Of a stretch of DNA of 64,000 bases, positions 11,101-20,754 are shown one piece after another. Positions within the stretch are counted from its first letter, which is position 1. The number at the start of each line of letters is the position of its first letter. The notes under the pieces are model-generated. The model had not been told where the DNA came from and did not search any database. It worked only from the letters and a program-made list of their open reading frames with translations. This DNA comes from Lasiodiplodia sp. COLG20 (Eukaryota; Ascomycota; Dothideomycetes; Botryosphaeriales; Botryosphaeriaceae), in NCBI GenBank assembly GCA_009801085.1, contig VNWV01000009.1, forward strand, positions 296,001 through 360,000, in the 5' to 3' direction. The translations under genes and the position numbers were made by a program.

Positions 11101-12706
11101 GAGGTTATTAAAGAGAATGATGTTCGTCTCGCTCGACCCGTAGCACTGTACGAGACGCACGCGCGCCGACCACCGCGCCGCCTGGTCCCTTGCCATGGCC
11201 TCGCCGGCCAGCACGAGCGTGTCGATTCCCGGGAAGGCTGACGCCGGGTCGAACGGCTTCAGCACCGACGGCGTCAGGAAGGCCCAGGTCACGCGCATGC
11301 GCTCGACGACGCCCGGCAGGTCGTTGCGGCGCGCGTGCTCGCTGGGGATGCACACGGTGCCGCCGAAGACGAGTGTTGTAAGTGTCTCGAAGAGGCTGGC
11401 GCCGAAGCTGTACGACGCGAACTGCAGCGCGCGCGTGTGGGCGCCCATGCGCATGGCTTTGCCGTGGTGCAGGGCGGACGAGGCATATGCTTGGTGGTCC
11501 ATCATGATGCCCTTCGGCTTGCCGGTGGAGCCGGAGGTGAAGATGATGAAGGCGAGGTCGGAGGGGCTGGCGATGGTCCAGCGTTGCCGTGGGGAAGCGC
11601 CGTCGTCGTCGGTGAGAGAGTGCGGGCCGAGCACGATGACTTGCTGGACCGCTTCCGCCAGCAGGTGCTCGTTTGCCGCTGAGGTGACGGCGATGCGGGC
11701 GTTGACTTCGGCGGCGATGCCGGCGAGCCGCGCCTTGGGGTGGGAGGGATCCATCAGGGTGAATGCTCCGCCGGCCTTGAACACGCCCAGCATGGCCACA
11801 ATGACCCAGCAAGACTTTTCGAAGCAGACCGGGACGACGTCGCCCCGCTGGAGGCCCGTGTCGACGAGTTTTGAGGCGAGGGCTGATGAGAGACGGTCGA
11901 GCTCGCCGTAGGTCATGCTGCCATCCCACGCGCATATTGCCTCCTTGTTACGCTGCAGTTGAGTCTGCCGGTCAACTAGCTGGTGGATGCAAGCTCGGGT
12001 TGCTGCTGGTTTTTCGCGGTTCCACGCCGCGATTTTGTTGCGATCAGCGTCGCTCAGGAAGCTCATTGCGCCGACTTTCTGCTCCCTGTCGGCCAGAATA
12101 CTTTTTAATACCTGCTCCAGGGTCCGGCATATGCTGTAGGCGCGCGAGGGCGCAATTTTAGTGCTGGTGTACTGCAGGCAGGGCTCAGACAGGTCCTCCG
12201 GAACGCGAAGGACCAGTTCAGGCGACATCTGACAAGTGTTGGAGTCAGCAGCTGCTTCAGGCGCCTCCAAGACATTCACATACCTCCAGGCAGGTCATAT
12301 CATCTGCCAATGATGCTGGGCGCATGTCGATCAGGGTGCGGCCCCAGTAGTCGCCCCCTTCGATCTGTTCTGCTGCAGCACCAAGCAAGCCATCACGGCA
12401 CAGAAGGTCGTTCAGTGAGTCTTCAGCATCCAAGGCCACTTGGACTGTCGAGAGGCTCTCGCCGTGCAGTTGGAACTGCACGTGATCGGCGCCGCTGTAG
12501 CAGCGCAGGACCAGCGCCCACGCCACGCCAAGGACACGCTGTGGGGCGATAAGGCTCGATTTGCAGAGCCTCGCGACGTCGTCGAGCAGCAGCTGGTCCA
12601 CGGAAGCATGTTCAACCGAGCCGGTTTCCGAGGGGGTTGTGGTCGTGTCCGCATCAAGCGAAGGAGAAGTGGAGCGGTCGCTGGATGAGCTGGCGGGAGA
12701 CGTCAT
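1..12706 (-). CDS. Multimodular nonribosomal peptide synthetase (3' end beyond window)
   Basis: A large NRPS on the minus strand starts at ATG 12,706 and is still open at base 1, giving about 4,200 residues in the window. Three exons join in phase: 12,706-12,284, 12,228-8,938 and 8,887 to beyond 1. The introns are 12,283-12,229 (55 nt) and 8,937-8,888 (50 nt), both with GTATGT donors. Order: truncated C-like head, A1, T1, C1, A2, T2, E, C2, A3, T3, C3, A4; the edge cuts A4 at its YGPSE motif. Thiolation serines lie in GGDSIS, GGDSIA and GGDSVA. Starting with A-T and having an epimerase in module 2 resembles fungal synthetases that load a starter unit directly. At least four monomers are expected; the number of further modules and the release domain are unknown. 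It diverges from the ABC transporter gene across 234 bases. Family assignment is certain; the product is not. Confidence 0.96.
2290..5440 (-). other. NRPS C2-A3-T3 module
   Basis: C2 (about 5,400-4,180) follows the E domain and should accept a D-configured donor. Its core motif is NHALIDG, with the first His of HHxxxDG changed to Asn but the catalytic second His kept. A3 (about 4,150-2,560) has FDQVIEE; the pocket residues read D-Q-E-D-S-G-G-V-V by eye, with no known substrate assigned. T3 carries GGDSVAAM near 2,345-2,370. This stretch is visibly more GC-rich than the flanking modules, which is why long spurious open frames appear opposite it. Confidence 0.75.
5480..6780 (-). other. NRPS epimerization domain
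   Basis: After T2 there is a condensation-like domain that is an epimerase rather than a condensation domain. It begins FGLSPIQRMHL and has HHLAVDLVSWRIL (near 6,340-6,375) in place of HHxxxDG. It also has SRTVGWFTTMYP, the typical E-domain block, and FNYTGKYQQ. These are the named signatures of NRPS E domains, which interconvert L and D residues on the preceding carrier. One D residue, from A2, is therefore predicted in the peptide. Confidence 0.88.
6830..10095 (-). other. NRPS C1 and module 2 A2-T2
   Basis: C1 (about 10,090-8,870, interrupted by intron 2) joins the starter to the residue of A2. Its catalytic motif reads HHAVMDA, so the usual final Gly of HHxxxDG is Ala. A2 (about 8,700-7,130) has an ordinary Asp in FDVSIED; the pocket residues read D-V-E-C-C-G-L-M-T by eye. 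I cannot assign a substrate to this code. T2 carries GGDSIAAM near 6,900-6,925. The epimerization domain follows directly, so the module-2 residue is expected to end up in D form. Confidence 0.75.
10100..12228 (-). other. NRPS module 1: A1-T1, probable non-alpha-amino-acid starter
   Basis: A1 runs roughly from 12,060 to 10,470 and T1 from 10,370 to 10,180. Aligned by eye to the gramicidin synthetase A domain, the substrate-pocket residues read G-A-F-F-V-A-C-I-I, followed by the usual Lys. Glycine (in SFGASLFE) replaces the Asp235 that normally grips the alpha-amino group. Other signatures are intact: FTSGSTGKPKG, the ATP motif YGSSET (serine in place of the usual Pro), GYLND and KTGDLMRY. In known families this loss of Asp marks domains that activate aryl or beta amino acids such as anthranilate, or alpha-hydroxy or alpha-keto acids. 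Anthranilate is the favoured guess because G-A-x-F-x-A is the pattern I recall for fungal anthranilate domains. That is inference, not proof. Confidence 0.7.
12284..12706 (-). other. Truncated condensation-like head of the NRPS
   Basis: The first exon encodes 141 residues. A Ser/Thr-rich leader is followed by a stretch resembling the C-terminal part of a condensation domain (AWALVLRCYSGADHV) without any HHxxxDG core. Such remnants are common at the N terminus of fungal NRPSs that begin with an A domain, and are presumed structural. Exon 1 joins exon 2 in phase 0 at LADDMTCLE / MSPELVLRV. The chosen start, ATG 12,706, gives the Ser-rich leader. An in-frame upstream ATG at 12,784 would add 26 residues and cannot be excluded. 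Confidence 0.65.
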
Positions 12707-12940
12707 GGTGTGCTGCTGGTTGCTAGGGATGCTGGTGCTTGCTGGCCGTCCAGCTGTTCTGCACAAGTGACTATATTCTGGCATGGTCCCGAATAGGCAT
12801 GGGTCTTACCCGGCCCGGTCCGTAATCACCATACCGCTTTGGGCAGGTGAGCCGCTTACTCTTATGCTGGTCCGGTTCGCCCCCATCCTCGCGCACCGTC
12901 TCCCCTTCCCTCCTCCCTCACTCCCAGAACAGCCGCAACC
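12707..12940. promoter_or_regulatory. Divergent promoter between NRPS and ABC transporter
   Basis: Only 234 bases separate the two start codons, so both genes are probably driven from this short shared region. It is pyrimidine-rich just before the transporter ATG. I looked for the ToxE-type box (ATCTCNCGNA) on both strands and did not see it here. No clear TATA box either. Confidence 0.6.
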
Positions 12941-15900
12941 ATGGCGCCCGCTGCCTGCGAACCCGTTGCCGACGACCGCTTCGGCCCGATCGTCGGCCCA
13001 GAGTGCCGAAACGGCCTCGACTTCACCCTGCGTTTCGAGGACACGATCCTGTCCATCCTCCCCGCAGCCATCTTCTCTGCTCTCGCACTGCACGCTATAC
13101 TGCGACGCCATAGGACCCGTTCGCTCGTCGATGGCAAAGCGCTGCTGTGCGCCAAACTGGTGCGTACGCACCATCTCCATCCGTCTTCGCCATGTTTGCT
13201 CATCGAAACCGGCATGCACGCAGCTTGCTTATCTAGTTTTGCTCGCGCTCCGAATTGCCCTGATAGCCGAGTGGGCGCTCTCCCCGGTTCGCCATGTGAC
13301 CGCCATCGCCGCCGCCGTCGTGGCCGCTGTCGAAGTAATCCCTATGGCTGTGCTTTCGTACTACGACCATGCGCGCTCTCTCAGGCCTTCAACCCTGCTT
13401 GGGTGCTACTTGTTGACGACGCTTATGTTCGATATTGCCCGTGTGCGGACACTGTGGCTGATGCACGCCTCCTCTGCCGTCACAAGTACCTTCACTGCCG
13501 CCTTCTCGCTCAAGGCCCTGGCTCTTGTCCTCGAAACCATCGAAAAGCGGCGTTCCATCGTTGCTATCAAATCGAAAGATGCAGCCCCTGAGGAAACAAG
13601 TGGGCCTCTCAATCGAGCCGTCTTCTGGTGGGTGAATCCGCTGTTGGTCGTTGGCTGCCGCCGTGACCTGTCCGTCATCCAGCTGCCGTCCATCGGATTG
13701 GACATGGATTCGGAAACCAACCACCACAGCTTTGAGTCTGCCTGGGCCCAGCGTATGTTGGCTGCCATGCCCTCCCTCCGAGATTCGTTGTGATTGATAT
13801 AGTACCATAGGCCGCCAGTATTCTCTCCTGATCACCCTTCTGCGAGCTTTCAAGCTCGAGATCCTCTACGCCGTCGTGCCACGTCTGTGCTTATTGGGCT
13901 TTACCTTGGCCCAGCCCTTCTTCATCGAAAGGCTGATTTTATTTGTTGAAGAGCCCAGCGATGACCAGACTTATTTTTTAGGACCCATGCTCATCGTTGC
14001 CTGTGCTTTGATTTACGTTGGTGCTGCAGTAAGTCGAGGCGACCATCCCGCGTTTTCAAGCCCATATTGATTTCGAACCGCAGGTTGCTACTGCTGTATA
14101 CTGGCACATGACATATCGATGGGTAACAATGGTGAGTTATCATGCAACACCACCAAGCATTCACTTCGGCTTAGCAATGCATAGGTCCGCGGCAGTCTCG
14201 TCACCGCCATCTACAGAAAGGCACTCAATACACCGTCGGGATCAGTAACAGAATCAGCCGCCCTCACTTTAATGGGAACAGACGTTGAAAAGGTTATCAT
14301 TGGCCTCGAGGACACTCATGAAGTTTGGGCAAGTATCTTGCAGGTAGCCGTGGCAATTTGGCTGCTCGAGCGCCAGGTATCATGGGCTTGTGTTGTTCCA
14401 GTGCTTCTATGCCTAGGTACTGCTGTCTCTCCATATCCCGCGGTCAACCTGCTAATACAATTTGAAGCGTGCGTCCTCAGCCCCCTTTGTCTGGCCGCCC
14501 GTATTGGCAAGCTACAGAAATCCTGGAACGAAGCAGTTCAAAAAAGGCTCCACGTAACAGCCGACGCCCTCGGACGTATCAAGGAAGCACGACTCATGGG
14601 TCTCGGTGGCATTCTGACCAGTTTGATTCAGAATCTCCGTGTGGAAGAGCTCCAGCGTTCAAGAGCATTACGCAAGCTCTTGGTCGTTGTCCTTACCATC
14701 TGTATGTTTTCTTTCACCAGGCGGGTTCTCCCCAACTGACAACCTCCCAGCCCAAGCCACACCGATCGTAGCTCCGGTGGCTACATTTGCCTTGTATGCT
14801 GGACTTTCAGTTGCTCAAGGAAAACCGAGCCTCCTCGCTGCACAAGCATTCAGCTCTCTCACCCTGATATCCATTCTTGCGAACCCCATCCTCGTTTTGA
14901 TCCAGGCCATTCCCCCTCTGGCCTCTGCTGTCAGTTGTTTATCACGTATTCAAGACTACCTTGCAGCGGAGAACCGGGAAGAAAAGAGAATGTTGCGATC
15001 AAACACCAGTCTGGACCTTTCGGAAAGCGGTGATAAGTCCACGTATCCACAAGGACACAAAATGCAACTTCTCAGTGGTACCTCCAATGACACATCGGGC
15101 AGCACCGGCTTTTCTGTAGCTGTCAAAGGTGCTTCTTTCGGCTGGGTTGCAGGACAACCCGTTCTGAAGGATGTTTCATTCGCAGTGAGCCATGGCTCAT
15201 TCTTGGGTATATCAGGTCCAGTTGGCTCAGGGAAGACGACCTTGATCAACGGTATTCTGGGAGAGACTCCTGAGTTCGGCGGAGTTGTCGAGCTAGACAT
15301 TCGTTCTATCGCCTATTGCAGCCAGTCACCTTGGCTGCCCAATGTTTCCATTCAGGAGGCAATCACGAATGGCTTTGACTTCGACTCCAGGTGGTTCCAG
15401 ATCGTCATCCATGCTTGTGCATTGGACGTGGATCTGGATCGTCTGCCTGAGGGTGCGAGGGCAAAAATTGGCAGCAAAGGATTTTCCCTCAGCCAGGGCC
15501 AGAGACAGCGCGTGGTACGTCCAACAACCAACTGTTATCGTTTGCAGCTGATTCTAAGCATTTGACACAGGCACTTGCTCGGGCGTTGTACGGCAGGCAT
15601 CACCTTGTGCTCCTAGACGATGCTTTTAGCGGGCTCGATGCGTCAACCAAACAATCCGTGGTAGAACGGGTCCTCAGCCCGGTTGGCATTCTCCGCACAC
15701 AGAAAACGACAGTCATAATGACAAGTCACGATTGTAAGTCGGCACCATTCTGTTGGTGCTGGTAGGGGCTAATTGTTTAAGCATTACTGCTTAAGCTTTG
15801 TGAAGCCGTCCTCATGCTCGATGAACACGGTACTGTCACAGAGCACAAAGCCGACAACTTCAAGAACGATCCGCTAGAAGTCGCACAAGATAACGCCGCC

Positions 15901-18159
15901 GATTCAAACGCAAACCTTGAGGCAGATCAAGACTGCCAGGACGATTCCACAAGCACCAGTCCTGACAAAATGCAAGTCGTCAGAGATTGGGCCGTATATC
16001 GTTATTACTTCAAATCCGCCGGACTTCCCCTCTCTTTTAGCTTTCTCGGTGTCAGCTTGCTTGTCGCATTCTGCTACAACTTTCCCAGTATGCTTCTCAT
16101 ATCTCAGGTTCAGATCTTTGTGCTAACCCCATCACCCTAGCACTTTGGCTCAAATGGTGGTCGGATGCCAATGCGGTTTCCCCAAATAATAGATTGGGGT
16201 TCTATCTAGGTATTTATGCGATGCTTGCGGTCGTGGCATTAATTGGCCTGATGATGGTTTGTCGGTAAGTTCAGCGGATGCTCATATCATCATCTATACT
16301 TACTGTGCAAGGGTTATGCTCGTGGGGATGGTCTACAAGGTGGGCGAAAAATGCCACAACAGAATGCTAGACATTGTCATGAGGTACGATGTTCACTCCA
16401 ATTCTTTGGACAAGAACCCCCATCTGACACATCTATAGAGTCCCGATTGCCTTCTTCGCGCTAAACGATACGGGGAAGACAACAAATCGGTACGTTTAAG
16501 ACGCGTTTGCTATGATCTCACAAGTTAACACAGTCTCAGTTTCGGCCAAGATCTCCAGCTACTGGACACGGTGTTACCCATGTCTGCGATAAACACTGCC
16601 CTTTGTAAGTATTTTCATCCCCCTTTGAGGGATTCTGGTAGCTAAACGAGTGCAATAAACAGTCGCTGGCTCGTGCCTGGTTCAAATCGTGATCATCAGC
16701 TACGCGGCCAATTACATGGCAGCAACACTGCCGGTTTGCCTCATTGTTGTATACATGGTCCAACGGTACTACCTGAATACTTCCAGACAACTCCGTGTGC
16801 TCGAGATTGAGGCCAAAACCCCGCTGTATTCTGCATTCATCGAGCTCTTGGACGGTTTGCCTACAGTCCGAGCTTTCCGATGGGAGCAAACTTTGGAAAA
16901 GAGCAATTACCGGAAGGTCCAGGACTCGCAAACGGCGATGTACCTCCTCTTTTGTATTCAAAGATGGCTCAACCTCGTTCTTGACTTGATTGTTGCTGGA
17001 CTTGCCATTACACTTGCTTGTCTCGCTGTTGGATTAAAGGAGAAATCCAACGCGAGCTCCATAGGAGTGGCCTTGTCGAACATCAACACTTTCAACCAGA
17101 CTTTGGCCAACCTGATCAAGGCTTGGACGACGCTGGAAACAACGATGGGAGCTGTTGCTCGTATCAGGGAGTTCGTCAAGGAAACAAAGGTCATGGAGCA
17201 TCCCGACGGGAACCTGACCACAATCCCCCGTTCAGAGTCTTTGGCGGGAATGGTTGAATTTCAGGATGTTTCTGCATCGTACGGGTAAGTCTGGAAATGG
17301 GGTATCCTTTGCCATGTACTTCAGTTGCAGTGCTGATTTGTTACTTTACAAAGGGTCAATGACGATGACCTTGCAGTGAGCGGTGTGAATATGACTATCA
17401 ATCAAGGAGAGAAGATTGCTATTTGCGGACGCACAGGCAGGTAAGTGGCACAAAACTTCCATCAATTTTTTTATATCCATTGTGGAAAGGAAAAGCAACT
17501 GACGGCGTATTTACAGCGGGAAAAGCACTTTGATTCTGTGTCTCTCAAAAATGTTGGAGCTTGCTTCTGGATCTATCATGATCAATGGTGTGGACGTTGC
17601 CCTCCTATCTCCGGATCAGCTTTCCTCCTCACTCAATATCATCACGCAGGAGCCTCTGATAATATTCGGCACTGTGAGGTTCAACGCAAGTCTAGGGAAC
17701 AGCGCTTCAGAAACAGAGCTGTTGAATGCGTTCCGAACTGTGGGCATATGGGATCTTATTCAGGAAAAGGGTGGGCTGGATGCGGAGATGCAAGCTGCAA
17801 GCTGGTCTCACGGGCAGCGGCAGTTGTTCTGCTTGGCCAGGGCGTTGCTGTATAAAAAGCCGATTCTCATACTGGACGAGGCCGCGAGCAAGTGAGTTCA
17901 CGACAAACACTCTTTGAGCTTCCTACTGACTCTCAGCAGCGTCGACTCCGCAACGGAGCAGCAAATGCAGGACGTGGTCAACACCGCATTCAGGGACAAC
18001 ACGGTGATTTCTGTCACACATAGGCTGGGTTCTATTTTCTGTTACGATAAGGTAGCTGTGTTTGATAAGGGCGTCTTGATAGAGTACGACGACCCGCGCG
18101 CGCTGCTCGAGAAACCGTCCGTGTTTGCGGAGCTCTATCGCGAAAGTGGTGCCCAGTAG
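12941..18159 (+). CDS. ABC transporter, ABCC (MRP) type, full length
   Basis: Seventeen exons join in phase to 1,444 residues. Introns begin at 13,160, 13,753, 14,029, 14,132, 14,417, 14,702, 15,515, 15,734, 16,088, 16,265, 16,384, 16,490, 16,605, 17,285, 17,441 and 17,892. The N terminus (FGPIVGPECR, then helices) is the fungal ABCC TMD0-like region. Two membrane domains alternate with two ATPase domains. NBD1 (about residue 648) has GPVGSGKTT, signature LSQGQ and Walker B VLLDDAF. NBD2 (about residue 1,242) has GRTGSGKST, signature SHGQ and LILDEAAS. NBD1 with Asp instead of the catalytic Glu is usual in this class. It diverges from the NRPS and most likely exports the product or protects the producer. 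The 51-base intron at 14,417 is a multiple of three without a stop, so its removal is the least certain step. Confidence 0.93.
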
Positions 18160-18604
18160 ATAATTCGTGTCGAAGATTTGAATCCTCGACACCTCGGAAA
18201 CGAAGAGACTCCCTGTCTAACTTTTGCGCAATTTCGAAAAGTTCTGCTCCGGGTCGGAAAGCTCCCACTAGTTAATTCCGAAATAAAATTAGTCTTTGCC
18301 TACCTACTCAATGCATTACCCAAATTAATCCTTTTCATGCTAAGCCTTTCGGGGACTCTCGTAAGCTTACAGCTTACGCTGGATTACTGTGGGGGTCCGA
18401 GGCATCGGCATCGTGTGGTAGTCAGGACATACTCGTGCTACCTACTCGGCCCCTACCGTGACATTCCGTTCTTCTACATTTTCGATTGTGCTCGCATCCA
18501 AAGCAAAGGCATTTTATTTAAGCAAACGATTCATTTGGATCCTCAACACACCATACTCTTGGTCAAGCACGCATACTCGTTTTGCCTTTTGTTACTTTTT
18601 CAAA
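18160..18604. promoter_or_regulatory. Intergenic, presumed promoter of the dioxygenase
   Basis: About 445 AT-richer bases between the transporter stop and the dioxygenase ATG. No gene and no convincing motif seen; short open frames here are not protein-like. Confidence 0.4.
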
Positions 18605-19744
18605 ATGGGATCCATCTCCGCACCGAGCGTTTCGAAGGAATTGGCCGACTTGCCTTGTCTCAATGTCGCCAAAATTTATGCAAAGGACGGCGTGGAAATT
18701 CAGCGGCTGCTTGAAGCAGGCCAGAAGTACGGATTCTTCTACCTTGACCTGCGTACCGAAATGTCCAAGCAGTTTTTGGAAGACTGGGAGAGCACCCTGC
18801 GGTTCATGGACGGATACTTCCACCGTGACATTAGCGAGAAGATGAAGGACGCCCGCAACAGTGATACGCATGGGTCAGTAAATGGTTTGGAGAGGGAAAT
18901 CATCAGCAGAGCGCTTATCTGACCGTGATGTAGATACGAGCCCGTGGGAACGTCTGCCGGGTCAAGCGAAAACCACCGTGACTGCTACGAGAGCTTGAAG
19001 GTAAGATGGCCCCAACAGCAGAAACCTGGAGATTTGATTAACGCAAGCTCACAAAAACAATGACTCCAGATGTCCGATGACGAAATGGCAATCAAGGCGC
19101 CGCAGCTGCCACCCACAGTCCTCAAAAACTACGATCACTTCAAGCGGTTCCAGACCTTCTGCCACGAGACATGCATAGAGATTCTCGACTGCATGTCCTC
19201 GGCGCTGGGCCTCAACGGCGACTCGAGCCTGACGCTGAAGCACCGCGCAGGCCGGCCATCGCTCTCAACCCTCTCGCTGTTCCTGTACCCGAAGCAGGAG
19301 GGCCCGTCGGAGCTGGTCGGCCACAACAAGCACACGGACCTGGGCACGCTCACCTTCCTGCTCTGCGAGCAGTGGGGGCTGCAGGTGCTGCGCCCCGACA
19401 CGGGCGCCTGGCACTGGGTCGAGCCGCGCCGCGGCCACGCCATCATCAACGTCGGCGACGCCCTGCGGTTCCTGTCCGGCAACCGCCTCCTGTCGGCCGT
19501 CCACCGCGTGGCGCCCCACGGCGGCGAGTACCAGGACCACGACCGCTACTCCATCGTCTACTTCCTGCGGCCCGAGAACGATGTCACGTACCGCAACGCA
19601 CAGGGCGAATTCGTCACCGCCAAGCAGTGGCATGACGAGAAGTTTGACGTCTTCCGCCTCGAGCACGAGCAGCAGGAGAAGGCACCCATCCTTTGCGGAG
19701 GCATGGAGCGCCGGGGCAATTTTGTCGGCACCATTAAAGCATGA
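18605..19744 (+). CDS. 2-oxoglutarate/Fe(II)-dependent oxygenase (isopenicillin N synthase-like)
   Basis: Three exons (18,605-18,873, 18,934-19,000, 19,070-19,744) give 336 residues. The N terminus has the DIOX_N pattern (GFFYLDL, then a helix-rich part). The C-terminal half is the jelly-roll oxygenase: HTD near residues 200-202, the second iron-binding His in VHRVAPH near 255, and RYSIVYF with the 2-oxoglutarate Arg near 270. Such enzymes hydroxylate, desaturate or cyclise small molecules in the cytosol. Lying between the transporter and the PKS on the same strand, it is most likely a tailoring enzyme. The substrate is unknown. Most of exon 3 is GC-rich, unlike exons 1 and 2. Confidence 0.92.
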
Positions 19745-20754
19745 ATGCCGTGGTAAATCGAGCAGTATTGGAGGCGAATTTGTTAGTTGAGTGGGAATTG
19801 GTGCCAAAAGTTGGCGAGAGTAGTCAGAATTCAAGTTTTTGTTATTTTATTGAATTGTGCCCTGAGCTATAAACAATCGTCGTGCAATCCCGTATTTTGC
19901 GTTCAACAATCTGCAGCATCAATTCCGTGAATGTTGAATAGTAAGAAGCAAAGAGAACGAACTATCCCTCAAGTTCTTCAACTGTGCTGAAGCGTTGAGC
20001 TTTGTTTCCCGACAGTAAACCTGGAGTTTAACGCGCAAAAGTCAGGCGAATGAGTATCAGAAAAACAAAGAGCATACAAATTCATCCATTTGTCAAAGTG
20101 TTCTCCGAAAGAAAATATCTAAAGCGGAGCGCTTCCAGGTAATGCCGGAATTTAGGACAATATGGCAGGAAATAGTTTCTGCAAAGCCAAAAACTTTCTA
20201 GAGAGATACCGTTCTACCACTGTCACCAAGCATACGAAGTCTATCATCATCCAACATGTAGAATGAAAATGATCAAATCTCTACGAAAAGTCAAGGCGGC
20301 ATAGACAGCAGCAGCGTCGGCGGAGTGCACGGTTCAACGGTACCAAATCAGGCAGGCGGAAAAATCCTCCGGCGTCGGCATCGGGCCGGGAAGCGCAGGC
20401 AGAAGAGCAGCGTAAGCTTATACAGAGCACGGAACAGCCAGGACCCACAATAAGCTTATCCAGGCAGCCGGAGACGGCTTCACCCGTCGCGTAAGCTACG
20501 AATCGGGAAAGTAGTGCTTCATGTCGAGACAAATGGTTCCTGGAATATCAGTGAAAGGTTGCGATGGTCAATCAGTTCGAAGATTCACCTCCACATCTCT
20601 CCCCCATCGGTGGTCGAAGTTCCGGTCCCAAGCACTCTTCTCTTTTTTGCGTGTGAATTGGGTTTCAACACCGCGGCACTCACCTCATCATCCAGCGTGT
20701 CCTTCAACTAAAATTCGCATCTTACCTTAGAGGGAACAACCTACCGCAGTCATC
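19745..20754. promoter_or_regulatory. Intergenic, presumed PKS promoter
   Basis: About 1 kb without a supported gene between the dioxygenase and PKS starts. It is mixed in composition and has no repeat or motif that I can defend. Confidence 0.4.

Noticed and set aside
12707..20754. ToxE-type binding box (ATCTCNCGNA) searched in the intergenic parts of this stretch
   Set aside because: Near matches such as ATCTCTACGA at about 20,276 do not fit the consensus; no exact site found by eye.
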